From the NCBI GenBank assembly GCA_947501935.1, contig CANMXU010000021.1, positions 25,325 through 89,324 on the forward strand: 64,000 bases of DNA. The letters are read 5' to 3'. Under the pieces are notes generated by a model. It made no database searches, was not told where the DNA came from, and saw nothing but the letters and a program-made list of their open reading frames with translations. This document shows, one piece after another, positions 45,160 through 54,415 of the stretch (within the stretch, counting starts at the first letter, position 1; the number at the start of each line of letters is the position of its first letter). The translations under genes were made by a program, and so were the position numbers. This DNA comes from an uncultured Alteromonadaceae bacterium. Its GTDB lineage: Bacteria; Pseudomonadota; Gammaproteobacteria; Enterobacterales; Alteromonadaceae.

Positions 45160-47748
45160 TTATTGGCTAACTACTACATTATCAAAGCTGTTATACCCAC
45201 CACCTACTGATTTAATCGCTATTGCACCTGTTGGGATCAAGGTATCTATGGCTGTAGCCACTACATTACCATCAATATAGGCATTAATTTCATTACCACG
45301 AAACGACAGTTTTAAATTGTGAAATTCATAATCTGCATTAATAAATTCACCTTCTGCTAACGTGGTCCAGTTGCCATTATTCATTCGGCTTAATTGGAAG
45401 GTATTATCGCGCTTCATTTGGAACTGATAATATTGCGTTTCAGAGTTATAACGACCAAGTAATCCTACGCCTGGGTTTTCACGGCGTACATCAACGGATA
45501 CGTCATAGTCTTGCCATGATAGATCACCCACCATTGCTGTATCTGTAGTATTACTGGTATTACGGAAAATCGTTGAATTAAATCCAGCGTTCCATTTACG
45601 CTCCCAAGTACCTGAAACTATGGTCCAGTCATCGTCACTGGTAGAAGCTTCAAAGTCAGTAACATACAAGGTTGGAATTGGCTGTGCTAAATCACGAATC
45701 GGCCCTTTAATACGAATATCATCAAAACGTGAAATGGTATTGTTATTACCTTTATTAGTCCCTATTAAGACTTCGTCAACATAGTCAACATTAGTCACTA
45801 ATGTTGCACCACCCCACACTAAAGTATCATCAATAAATACATCGTAAGTTCCAGCATCCGTATTAACATTAACCTTTAGTTGGTACCAAGCATTAATATT
45901 AAAGTCGCTTACTTTTGTTTGCACACCAGCAGCATCAACAATGGCTAAACCATCAAATTGATTTGAGTTAGTTAATTCAAAAGCTAAATCAGTACCTGCT
46001 TTCAAGCGAATATACTCACCAGATAGTTTTTGCTTGAATTTAAATTTGGTTTTAAACTCAACTTTAGAGCCTGATTGCGGTAAAAATGATTGACGCACTA
46101 CTACTTTTTCACTGGTACTGGTATCAGCTAATTCAATATATTTAGTATTAGCACCTTTAATGAGTGCACTAGCATTGGTACTAGACTCAACAGTCCAGCC
46201 ATCAGGTGTTGTATCAACAGTATCATTGCTAAAGCCATTATATAAGGTTGGACTCGCTGGTGAACTATCACCCCATGCTTGTACTTCGTAAAATCCCCAG
46301 TGCATGTTTGTTGTATCATGGTTACCACTGTGCGACTCAAGTAAAGTCATTCTCACTTTACTACCATTAGTATCAGCAAAGTTTATTGACTGTAACCATT
46401 CAATGGTTGGAATAATATCTTCATAAACATTGGTGTAAGTTGCGCCATCTCCTATTTCGATACGCACTTTAACAACGCGATTAGTTACATCAAGAAATAA
46501 GCCATTGTAAAAGTCATATAGTTTCACTTTTAATGCTTTAATGGTATGGCTATCACCTAAGTCAAATTCGATAACATTTTTATTGGCATTATCGTTATTA
46601 TGCCAGCTGGTGCTTTCATCACCATCAATAAGATAATCTAAGAAATCAGCATGACTGGCTAATGTCGCCGCTTGAATGTCTAGGCGTGTACCGTGATCAT
46701 ATTGCACGGTTGTAACTTCTGCAGTTACTGGGTCAATAATAGTTTCATCATAATAATTTGAAGCCGGCGCTGTTGGCGTATTCCAATACCACGGCATCTC
46801 AATTTTAGGACTACCTTCTGTCCCCATCCACATTTGCTGATTACGAGTACCTGAGAAAACTCGCACTGACTTTCCAGAGCCATCAGTGGCAGTATATTTT
46901 TTCACGCCAAATAATTGTGAATGATAAGCGGTAGAGTCACCAACATTAACTAAATCAGACCATGGACCAGATAAAGTCGTAGCATAACTAACTTTTTGCT
47001 GATTAGGTCGCCAGCTGGTTTTACCTGAAGTGACCATGTAATAATAGCCATTTTCATTCATCAGTGACGGTGCTTCACGGTGATCAATCGAGCCATCTTC
47101 TAGATGCCATTCAAGTGAGGCGGCCGGACCTTCAGGTACTAAGTCTGAACAGGTATCGTTCATTTTATAAATATTGATAGCGCCTTCATCGGTGGCAGCA
47201 GAAATGATGTGCATGTCACCATTTTCAATAACAGTACCTAAATCACCCGATGAAAAGCCATAAGGTTTATCAATAACAATATTATCAGTATAAGGAGAGT
47301 TAACGATTGAACCTGAAGCGCGCAGTAACTCTTTTCTAACAATCAAAGTATTGTTAGCGTCAATGCCGTGGCGTTTTACCCATATGGACCAAGTACCACT
47401 GCCAGGGCACTGAACCCATTTTACTGAACGTAAAATTGAACGTGAATAATCAGAGCTTGGGTCTTCACCTTTGCCAGCTAAATCAGCGGCGCTTAAAATG
47501 GTGGTAGGTGAGCCAGTCCACGTTACCCCACCGTCAGTAGAGGTGTCTATACTAAAATCAACAAAAGCCCCATGTTGGTCTTCTGCTTTGTATAATCCGT
47601 AAGTTGTTGAACCTATTTTTACTTTTTTTTGTGCGCTCCAATCAGCGCTTGCCCCGGTGGCAAATAAGGCTAAACCTATAGGTAAAATGGCTGTGGTTAA
47701 TGAAGACAAAGTCCTTTTTGTGCTGCCTGTTGTATTTGTTTGCTTCAT
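45160..47748 (-). CDS. secreted GH43-like (exo-beta-1,3-galactanase-like) multidomain enzyme 1
   Basis: I set the start at 47748 (MKQTNTTGSTKR) because GGGGA lies 5 bases upstream; the product is 862 residues with a signal peptide ending near GASA. Residues about 35-330 match the five-bladed GH43 fold of the galactan 1,3-beta-galactosidase group: SSGDLGTVIENGDMHIISAA, DHREAPSLMNENGYYYMVTSG, TSWRPNQQK, GPWSDL, AYHSQ. The acid glutamate would be E225 and the assisting glutamine Q278. Then follow an F5/8C-like domain (about 350-515) and two lectin/LamG-like beta-sandwiches (about 520-690 and 695-862). Galactan specificity is inferred from motif style. Confidence 0.8.
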   Translation of the reverse strand: MKQTNTTGSTKRTLSSLTTAILPIGLALFATGASADWSAQKKVKIGSTTYGLYKAEDQHGAFVDFSIDTSTDGGVTWTGSPTTILSAADLAGKGEDPSSDYSRSILRSVKWVQCPGSGTWSIWVKRHGIDANNTLIVRKELLRASGSIVNSPYTDNIVIDKPYGFSSGDLGTVIENGDMHIISAATDEGAINIYKMNDTCSDLVPEGPAASLEWHLEDGSIDHREAPSLMNENGYYYMVTSGKTSWRPNQQKVSYATTLSGPWSDLVNVGDSTAYHSQLFGVKKYTATDGSGKSVRVFSGTRNQQMWMGTEGSPKIEMPWYWNTPTAPASNYYDETIIDPVTAEVTTVQYDHGTRLDIQAATLASHADFLDYLIDGDESTSWHNNDNANKNVIEFDLGDSHTIKALKVKLYDFYNGLFLDVTNRVVKVRIEIGDGATYTNVYEDIIPTIEWLQSINFADTNGSKVRMTLLESHSGNHDTTNMHWGFYEVQAWGDSSPASPTLYNGFSNDTVDTTPDGWTVESSTNASALIKGANTKYIELADTSTSEKVVVRQSFLPQSGSKVEFKTKFKFKQKLSGEYIRLKAGTDLAFELTNSNQFDGLAIVDAAGVQTKVSDFNINAWYQLKVNVNTDAGTYDVFIDDTLVWGGATLVTNVDYVDEVLIGTNKGNNNTISRFDDIRIKGPIRDLAQPIPTLYVTDFEASTSDDDWTIVSGTWERKWNAGFNSTIFRNTSNTTDTAMVGDLSWQDYDVSVDVRRENPGVGLLGRYNSETQYYQFQMKRDNTFQLSRMNNGNWTTLAEGEFINADYEFHNLKLSFRGNEINAYIDGNVVATAIDTLIPTGAIAIKSVGGGYNSFDNVVVSQ

Positions 47749-48142
47749 GAAAATCCCCATACGACTCAATTAATATTTGAATGGTGATCACAGGTTCCTT
47801 TACTCCCTTTTCTAACCTTTGTAATTTTCCCTTTAGTCCAATTGTCTGTGTAATCAGCTGGTATATTTATATTGTAATAACTTTGTAAAAGCAAACTCAA
47901 ATAATATAAATAATACTTATTGAATTAAGTGGTAGCCGTTAATTGCTTGATTAATAAATAATTAACCTCTGAAAAAAAATCATAAAAAACACAGCTCAAT
48001 TGCTGTGTTTTTTCTTGATGAAAATCACTTAATTTCTTTTAAAACAGCCATTTAATTGCACATAAAAACAATTAACCACACATACTAACAAGTGGTTATT
48101 TATCAAAGTTAAGGTATTTTTATTAATTATTTCAATCAATAA
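47749..48142. other. spacer between the GH43-like genes
   Basis: It holds the terminator of the second GH43-like gene (47986-48011). A possible minus-strand promoter for the first (TTGCTT, 17 bases, TATAAA) lies around 47865-47900. The motif shared by the receptor and galE promoters is not clearly present. Confidence 0.4.
47986..48011 (-). terminator. terminator of the second GH43-like gene
   Basis: AAAACACAGC and GCTGTGTTTT pair perfectly around a 6-base loop, with A and T runs on both sides. It lies about 130 bases past the stop codon. Confidence 0.82.
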
Positions 48143-50728
48143 CTATTGGCTCACTTTAACATTATCAAAACTGTTACTGCCGCCGCCAACCGATTTTAAA
48201 GCAATTGCACCTGATGTTATTGCCGTATCAATAGCTGTAGCCAATTTAATATCATCAACATACGCATTTATCTCACTTCCTCTAAAAGTAAGTTTTAAAT
48301 GATGAAACTCATAATCGGCATTAATATACTCGCCCTCAGCTAAAGTTTTCCAGTTACCATTGTTCATGCGGCTAAGTTGATAAGTATTATCTCGTTTAAT
48401 TTGGAACTGATAGTATTGCGTTTCGGAGTTATAGCGCCCTAAAATTGCCACTCCAGGATTTTCACGGCGCACATCAACGGATACATCATAATCGTCCCAG
48501 CTCATATCCCCCACCATTGCAGTATCAGTTGTGTTGCTGGTATTGCGATAAACGGTAGAGTTAAAGCCAGCATTCCATTTACGCTCCCACGTGCCTGAAA
48601 TAATAGTCCAGTCATCATTACTGGTTGAAGCTTCAAAGTCAGTAACATAAAGTGTCGGTATAGGCTGGGCTAAATCACGAATTGGCCCTTTTATACGTAT
48701 ATCATCAAAACGGGCAATGGTATTGGCATTACCATTATTCGTACCTATAAGTACTTCATCTATATAAGGTACGTCTGTAATTAAATAAGCGCCGCCCCAA
48801 ATTAAAGTATCATCAAGAAAAACATCATAGGTTCCCGCATCAGTATTTACATTAACTTTTAGTTGATACCAAGCATTGATGTTGAAATCACTCACTTTTG
48901 TTTGCGCACCAGCATTATCAACTATGGCCAAACCGTCAAATTGATTAGAGTTAGTTAATTCAAAAGCAAGAGCACTACCTGCTTTTAAACGGATATACTC
49001 GCCAGACATTTTTTGTTTGAATTTGAACTTGGTTTTAAGTTCAACCTTTGATCCCGATTGCGGTAAAAATGACTGACGTACTAATACTTTGCCACTGTCG
49101 CTAGTGTCGGTGAGTTCAATGTATTTGGTGTTTGGTCCTTGAATTAAAGCACTGGTATTATTACTAGCTTCAATGGTCCATTCATCTGGCGTTGTGCCAA
49201 CAACATCATTACTAAAGCCATTATATAAGGTTGGGCTAGCTGGTGAGCTATCGCCCCAGGCTTGTACTTCATAAAAGCCCCAATGCATATTGGTGGTATC
49301 GTGGTTGCCGCTATGTGACTCTAATAAGGTAAAGCGTATTTTATTACCCAAGGTATCAGCAAAGTTTATCGGTTGTAGCCAGGCAATGGTGGGAATAATA
49401 TCTTCAAAAACATTGTTATAGGTAGAGCCATCACCTACTTCAATACGCACTTTTACCACCCGATTAGTCACGTCATAAAATAAAGCATTATAAAAGTCAT
49501 ACAGTTTCACTTTTACCGCTTTTACATTTCGTGTTTCACCTAAGTCAAATTCAATAACATTTTTCTCTGCCTTGTTATTATTATGCCAACTGGTGCTTTC
49601 ATTATCGTCAATTAAAAAATCAAGTAAGTCGCCAAAGCCAACTAAGCTAACACCTTGTATATCAAGCCGAGTACCGTGATCATATTGTACGGTTGTATAC
49701 GTAACTGTTTCAGGGTCAATAATCATTTCATCATAATAATTGGTCGCTGGCGCTGTTAAGGTATTCCAATACCATGGCATCACAATTTTAGGGTTACCTT
49801 GGGTACCCATCCACATTTGTTGATTTCGAGTGCCAGAAAAAACCCGTAAAGTTTTACCTGAGCCGTCTGTGGCGGTATGCTTTTTAACACCAAATACTTG
49901 TGAGTGATAAGCCGTACTATCACCAACATTAATAAGATCTGACCAAGGGCCTGCAAGTTGGCTTGCATAAGAAAGCTTTTGCTGATTAGGACGCCAGCTG
50001 GTTTTACCTGAGGTCATCATATAGTGATAACCATTTTCGGAAAATAACGACGGCGCCTCACGGTGATCAACACTACCATCAGGTAAATGCCACTCTAAAG
50101 AAGCGGCTGGACCATCAGCGTCAATATCAGTACAGCTACTATTCATTTTAATAACGTTAATTGCCCCTTCATCAGTGGCCGCTGAAATTAAGTGCATCGC
50201 ACCATTTTCGATAACAGTACCTAGGTCTCCCGATGAATAACCATAAGGACGGTCAATAATAATATTGTCGGTATATGGAAAATTGGGTGCAGTACCAGAA
50301 GCACGTAACAGCTCTTTTCTAACCACTAAAGTATTATTGGCATCTATGCCATGACGCTTTGTCCATAACGACCAATCACCAGTGCCAGGACACTGTACCC
50401 ATTTAATTGAACGTAAAATTGAACGGCTGTAGTCTTCATTGCCATCAGGTCCTTTACCTATAAGATCATTCGCCGATAAGATGATGGTAGGTACGCTACT
50501 CCATGTTAGCCCGCTGTCGGTGGAGGTATTTACTTCAAATTTAATAAAAGCGCCATATGGGTCTTCATATTTTAACAGCCCGTATGTGGTTGCCCCTATG
50601 GTGACTTTTTTATTGGGTTTCCAAGTCGCATATGCCGTTGAACTAAAACTCATTGCAACAAGACAAGCACATAACAACATTGCCCACAGCAATAACAATT
50701 TTTTAGGTTGAGTTGTGGTGTTAAACAT
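48143..50728 (-). CDS. secreted GH43-like (exo-beta-1,3-galactanase-like) multidomain enzyme 2
   Basis: This 861-residue tandem paralogue of the preceding enzyme has the same four-domain order and long identical stretches, most of all in the C-terminal half. GGAGG lies 4 bases before the ATG; a signal peptide ends near STAYA. Catalytic-region motifs are kept: DHREAPSLFSENGYHYM (acid E224), TSWRPNQQK and AYHSQVFG (Q277). The classic N-terminal GH43 base aspartate is not obvious in either copy, as in known exo-beta-1,3-galactanases that use a glutamine. The linker and surface segments differ, suggesting sub-specialisation. Each copy has its own terminator, so they are separate transcription units. 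Confidence 0.8.
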   Translation of the reverse strand: MFNTTTQPKKLLLLWAMLLCACLVAMSFSSTAYATWKPNKKVTIGATTYGLLKYEDPYGAFIKFEVNTSTDSGLTWSSVPTIILSANDLIGKGPDGNEDYSRSILRSIKWVQCPGTGDWSLWTKRHGIDANNTLVVRKELLRASGTAPNFPYTDNIIIDRPYGYSSGDLGTVIENGAMHLISAATDEGAINVIKMNSSCTDIDADGPAASLEWHLPDGSVDHREAPSLFSENGYHYMMTSGKTSWRPNQQKLSYASQLAGPWSDLINVGDSTAYHSQVFGVKKHTATDGSGKTLRVFSGTRNQQMWMGTQGNPKIVMPWYWNTLTAPATNYYDEMIIDPETVTYTTVQYDHGTRLDIQGVSLVGFGDLLDFLIDDNESTSWHNNNKAEKNVIEFDLGETRNVKAVKVKLYDFYNALFYDVTNRVVKVRIEVGDGSTYNNVFEDIIPTIAWLQPINFADTLGNKIRFTLLESHSGNHDTTNMHWGFYEVQAWGDSSPASPTLYNGFSNDVVGTTPDEWTIEASNNTSALIQGPNTKYIELTDTSDSGKVLVRQSFLPQSGSKVELKTKFKFKQKMSGEYIRLKAGSALAFELTNSNQFDGLAIVDNAGAQTKVSDFNINAWYQLKVNVNTDAGTYDVFLDDTLIWGGAYLITDVPYIDEVLIGTNNGNANTIARFDDIRIKGPIRDLAQPIPTLYVTDFEASTSNDDWTIISGTWERKWNAGFNSTVYRNTSNTTDTAMVGDMSWDDYDVSVDVRRENPGVAILGRYNSETQYYQFQIKRDNTYQLSRMNNGNWKTLAEGEYINADYEFHHLKLTFRGSEINAYVDDIKLATAIDTAITSGAIALKSVGGGSNSFDNVKVSQ

Positions 50729-51107
50729 AAAACCTCCAATAAGATAAGCCCTGCTTTATACACCATAAAGTTAACGATGCTGTTAGCGCAAACCTATACC
50801 TAAGTGAATAAATACTAGTTAAGCAATAGTTTATATTTAGTCTTTTAACAACGTTTTACCCAAGGAAATAAGCTAAATTAAACTAGCTCACTGAAAGTAA
50901 GATGAATTAATATTTTATTTTTAGATTTATATTTAGGTTTAGATTTAGAGATAAAAAAACGCCCCGTTAGCGATAAAGCTAAAGGGGCGTTTATGATCAT
51001 AAAAATAGGTTTCGCCGTTAATTGCAGGTTAAATAACTTTTAAGCGACTTGTTAACCACTTTGTTAAATAACAGTACAACTAATCTTCTTTCCCACTTTA
51101 ACAAAAG
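50729..51107. other. spacer between the GH43-2 gene and the sulfatase gene
   Basis: It contains the sulfatase terminator (50957-50992) and the leader of the GH43-2 gene. No gene and no clear promoter are seen. Confidence 0.4.
50957..50992 (-). terminator. terminator of the sulfatase gene
   Basis: AAACGCCCCGTTAGC pairs with GCTAAAGGGGCGTTT (one mismatch) around a 6-base loop, with a long A-run on its left giving T residues on the minus strand. It lies about 115 bases past the stop. Confidence 0.82.
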
Positions 51108-52598
51108 TTATTTTTTCTGTTTCGCTAAAAATCGTTTTAACTGCTGTGGGTTTTTATAACGTACTTTACGATTATCTAAGCCAGCGAGGTGCTTCTCAAC
51201 GGTAATTTGCGCCCATACTTTACCTTCATCCCAACGTGGTTTTGGCAGTTCTTGGTGCCATTTTTCTAGCTCAGTCATCATTTGCTTAACTGTTTCAGGA
51301 TGCTGGCGGGCAATATCATTACTTTCACTTAAATCATCAGCTAAGTTAAATAATGCAAAACGGTTATTAACTACAATTAATTTTAAGTCGCCTTGACGCA
51401 TTGATGAGTTAACATCTTTACTCCAAAATAATTTATCGTGAGGGTTAGAGGTGCTTGCTGATAATTGTTGCTCATTTGGCGTATTCGCTTGTAAAAATGG
51501 TAATAAATTTACACCGTCGTGAGACTTACTTGTCTGGTGTTCTAAACCTAATATTGCTTCGCTGGTAGCATAAATATCTAAGGCCGATGTTAGCCCATCA
51601 TAAATATCGCCACCTTGTAGGCCTTTTGGCCAACTAACAAAAAATGGTACACGGTGTCCGCCTTCAAACTTCTCCCCTTTATAACCTTTTAAAGGAAAGT
51701 TATTGGTATTATTTGACGTATCACCGCCGTTATCACTTAAAAAGATAATAACGGTATTTTCAAGTAAACCATCATCTGATAATTTTTTAGTAATTTTGCC
51801 AACATTAATATCTAACGACTCTGTCATTGCAGCTAGCACAGGACGAGGATGATTTTGCTGTTTATATTTTGCTAAAATATCTGCACGAGCTTCCATTGGC
51901 GCATGTACTGCCGTTGGTGAAAAATACATAAAGAAAGGTTTGTCTTTACTCTCTTCAATATAATCAACAGCTTTGTCACCTAGAACATCGGTTAAGTAAC
52001 CTTCAAATTCTACTGGTGTGTCATTATCAACAATAATTTTATTATTGAGACCTTCAGCGGGATCGTAAGTTGGGTAATAAGAGCGGCTGCCTGAAAGTAA
52101 ACCAAAAAATTCATCAAACCCTCTTGCATTCGGACGCAAAGTTTCATATTCACCAATATGCCATTTACCCACAGCGAAAGTGTTATAGCCATTATCTTGG
52201 TATAAATTAGCTAAGGTATATTCATCAACATCCATACCTATTTTTGGCTTATCCATGTGGTGAGCTGGTAAGTTAGAGGTAAAACCAAAGCGATGCTGAT
52301 AACGGCCAGCTAATAAGCCTGCTCGTGAAGGAGCACAAACAGTTCCGCTAGTATGCGCATCGGTAAATACCACACCTTGACTAGCTAGTTGGTCAATATG
52401 GGGCGTTTTCATTTCTTGACTGCCCATAAAGCCAAAGTCGTTGTAACCGGCATCATCAACGATTACCACGATAACATTGGGCTTTTCTGCCTCAACAAGT
52501 GTTTCTTGAGCCAATGTATTACTCTGCGCCGTGGCTTGAACACACGTAGAAAGCAGTAAGGTACTAATGAATGAACTTAACAATATTTTATGTTTCAT
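51108..52598 (-). CDS. formylglycine-dependent sulfatase (S1 family)
   Basis: This 496-residue exported enzyme (signal peptide ending near VQATA) hydrolyses sulfate esters. The active-site signature is C-A-P-S-R at residues 88-92 inside TSGTVCAPSRAGLLAGR; C88 must be matured to formylglycine. Metal ligands are seen in VIVVIVDDAGYND (D48, D49) and FLSDNGGD. Position beside GH43-like enzymes and sugar receptors points to desulfation of a marine polysaccharide, most simply a sulfated galactan. A maturase is not in the window. No lipobox of good quality is seen, so a periplasmic or secreted location is likely. Confidence 0.93.
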   Translation of the reverse strand: MKHKILLSSFISTLLLSTCVQATAQSNTLAQETLVEAEKPNVIVVIVDDAGYNDFGFMGSQEMKTPHIDQLASQGVVFTDAHTSGTVCAPSRAGLLAGRYQHRFGFTSNLPAHHMDKPKIGMDVDEYTLANLYQDNGYNTFAVGKWHIGEYETLRPNARGFDEFFGLLSGSRSYYPTYDPAEGLNNKIIVDNDTPVEFEGYLTDVLGDKAVDYIEESKDKPFFMYFSPTAVHAPMEARADILAKYKQQNHPRPVLAAMTESLDINVGKITKKLSDDGLLENTVIIFLSDNGGDTSNNTNNFPLKGYKGEKFEGGHRVPFFVSWPKGLQGGDIYDGLTSALDIYATSEAILGLEHQTSKSHDGVNLLPFLQANTPNEQQLSASTSNPHDKLFWSKDVNSSMRQGDLKLIVVNNRFALFNLADDLSESNDIARQHPETVKQMMTELEKWHQELPKPRWDEGKVWAQITVEKHLAGLDNRKVRYKNPQQLKRFLAKQKK

Positions 52599-52987
52599 GG
52601 TGATTTGTCACAAGCCTTTTACAATTGAACATTTGTACAAGTATAATATAGAAAACTGTTTAAAGATTTAGTAATGATTCGGTAAAGTTTTGTAATTACC
52701 AGTGGTATTTAAACAAGGCTCAATGAAGCATTAAAGCGTATTCAACAATACTTATAATATTAATTTTACCTAACCAATGAATTGTATTACAAATAATATA
52801 ATATTAATAGATTTTACCAAAGACGCTACATATAAATATAAAGAGAGAAAATTCAGTGTAAATAGCCCCACCTTATCGTATAACTTATCATTAGCACTTA
52901 CAAAATAGCTGTCATTATTTGTGACAGGCATAAAAAAACCTGCAAAGAAGCAGGTTTTAAAAAGTATCACTAAATAGTTTCTCGAGC
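52599..52987. other. spacer between purC and the sulfatase gene
   Basis: It holds the purC terminator and the sulfatase leader. An AT-rich promoter-like stretch (TATATTATACT on the minus strand) is near 52640-52651. A short open frame at 52770-52970 looks non-coding. Confidence 0.4.
52935..52958 (-). terminator. terminator of purC
   Basis: AAAACCTGC and GCAGGTTTT pair around a 6-base loop, followed by TTT on the minus strand, about 30 bases past the purC stop. Confidence 0.87.
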
Positions 52988-54091
52988 TTAAACAACTAAC
53001 TGATATTGCTCGCGTAATATCTCAATAATTTCAGCTTTAGGGTTCTCACTAAGTACTATTTTTTCACCAGTAACTTTCTCTGCAATGTCAGTATAGGTTT
53101 TCGATACCGCCATTAAGACATCAACGGGTAGAGCATTATCACGCGCTAACGCTTCACGTTCACTCATGCGATCTTTGTTTAATAAAATATCAGCATCTGG
53201 AAAATGGTTTAATAATAGCTGGCGGAAACCTTCTTTCGAGTTTTCAACCACCTTACCTGCGCGGTATTGTTCGCCGTCCCAAATACGTGAAGAGTCTGGT
53301 GTGCCCACTTCGTCCATGTAGATAAGTTTATCGTTACCGGCTTTGTCTTTTACATAACCAAATTCAAATTTGGTATCAATAAATATTTGGTCAACTTCAG
53401 CTAATGCTTTACTGATCACATTAAAGCCTTCAGTAAGCAATTGCTCGTAAAGACCAATATCTTCAAGCGATTTAAAGTTAAAGGCGCTAAAGTTATCTTC
53501 AATATTTTGACGGGTAATATTCACATCATCCACTTCAGGAACACCTTCAATACCGGTTAAAATACCTTTGGTAGAAGGAGTTTGTAATAATGTCGGTAAT
53601 TTGCTGTCTTTTGCTAAACCTTCAGGTAATTCAATACCACAAAACTCGCGTTCGCCTTTAGCGTATGAGCGCCACATAGAGCCGGTAATGTATTGACGAC
53701 AAATCGCCTCGATCATCACAGGTTTTGCTTTTTGTACGATCCAAACAAAAGGGTGAGGAATATCTAAGATATGGCTATCGGCTAAACCTTGTTCTTTAAA
53801 TAACTTAAACCAATGGTTTGAAATAGCATTTAGTGCTGCGCCTTTACCGGGTACACCTTTCATGCCGCCCTCGCCTTGCCAAATACAGTCAAAGGCAGAA
53901 ATACGGTCACTGATCACCATAATAGCCAATGGTGTATCAAGGGCAACATTGTAGCCTTTATCTTGAATAAGACGTTTACTGTCTGCTTCGGTCAACCAAT
54001 ATACGCTGCGTACTTTACCGCTATGAACAGGAGCGTCGGTACGTATGGGTAAATCATTATTTACCGCTAAAACTTGATCAGCAAGACTCAT
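52988..54091 (-). CDS. purC: phosphoribosylaminoimidazole-succinocarboxamide synthase (long form)
   Basis: This cytoplasmic ATP-dependent ligase joins CAIR and aspartate to give SAICAR in purine synthesis. Visible motifs are HSGKVRSVYWL (ATP loop), VISDRISAFDCIW, EAICRQYITGSMWRSY, FIDTKFEFGYV and DEVGTPDSSRIWD. At 367 residues it is the long form found in Vibrio, Shewanella and relatives, not the 237-residue E. coli form. It stands alone with its own terminator. Its upstream region carries a five-copy heptamer repeat. Confidence 0.95.
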   Translation of the reverse strand: MSLADQVLAVNNDLPIRTDAPVHSGKVRSVYWLTEADSKRLIQDKGYNVALDTPLAIMVISDRISAFDCIWQGEGGMKGVPGKGAALNAISNHWFKLFKEQGLADSHILDIPHPFVWIVQKAKPVMIEAICRQYITGSMWRSYAKGEREFCGIELPEGLAKDSKLPTLLQTPSTKGILTGIEGVPEVDDVNITRQNIEDNFSAFNFKSLEDIGLYEQLLTEGFNVISKALAEVDQIFIDTKFEFGYVKDKAGNDKLIYMDEVGTPDSSRIWDGEQYRAGKVVENSKEGFRQLLLNHFPDADILLNKDRMSEREALARDNALPVDVLMAVSKTYTDIAEKVTGEKIVLSENPKAEIIEILREQYQLVV

Positions 54092-54199
54092 GTGAGTGGC
54101 CCTTATAATGTCACTAAATTTAATTATTATCGATATAATCTACTTAAGCAGTGCATTGGAAATTACATCAATAATAACTAAAGATTCTCGTTTTCTTAT

Positions 54200-54234
54200 T
54201 CTATGTTCTATGTTCTATGTTCTATGTTCTATGT
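54200..54234. repeat. five perfect tandem copies of TTCTATG
   Basis: The 7-bp unit is repeated five times without change, followed by a partial copy. It lies about 110-145 bases upstream of the purC start, where a change in copy number could alter promoter or leader spacing. Confidence 0.9.
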
Positions 54235-54244
54235 TCTTATCATA

Positions 54245-54369
54245 TTTTAAACGTAATGAATTCGACGTAATTTAGTTCAAGAGCAAGGAAAAAGCACGGA
54301 GCTTATGCACATAAGTGAGTACTTTTGACGACGCTATTGGGCTAAAGAACAAGAATGAATCGTTTAAAA
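54245..54369. repeat. possible short inverted-repeat element (MITE/REP-like)
   Basis: TTTTAAACG (54245-54253) and CGTTTAAAA (54361-54369) bracket 107 bases of non-coding sequence whose interior looks unlike the surrounding spacer. Only one copy is in the window. Confidence 0.35.
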
Positions 54370-54374
54370 AAGAA

Positions 54375-54396
54375 AAAGGACGCTACTGCGTCCTTT
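54375..54396 (-). terminator. terminator of the infC-rpmI-rplT operon
   Basis: AAAGGACGC and GCGTCCTTT pair around a 4-base loop, followed on the minus strand by TTCTTTTTT. Confidence 0.88.
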
Positions 54397-54415
54397 CCTA
54401 AATCACTATCAATTC

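Larger units (their letters stand above)
54092..54415. other. purC upstream region with tandem and inverted repeats
   Basis: No gene is seen. It holds five tandem TTCTATG units (54200-54234), a possible 125-bp inverted-repeat element (54245-54369) and the rplT terminator (54375-54396). Confidence 0.55.

Noticed and set aside
52770..52970. 66-residue minus-strand frame left of the sulfatase leader
   Set aside because: It runs through AT-rich spacer and into the purC terminator, has no convincing ribosome-binding site and resembles nothing I know.
54200..54234. Tandem heptamers considered as a CRISPR remnant
   Set aside because: Units are 7 bp with no spacers and there are no cas genes.
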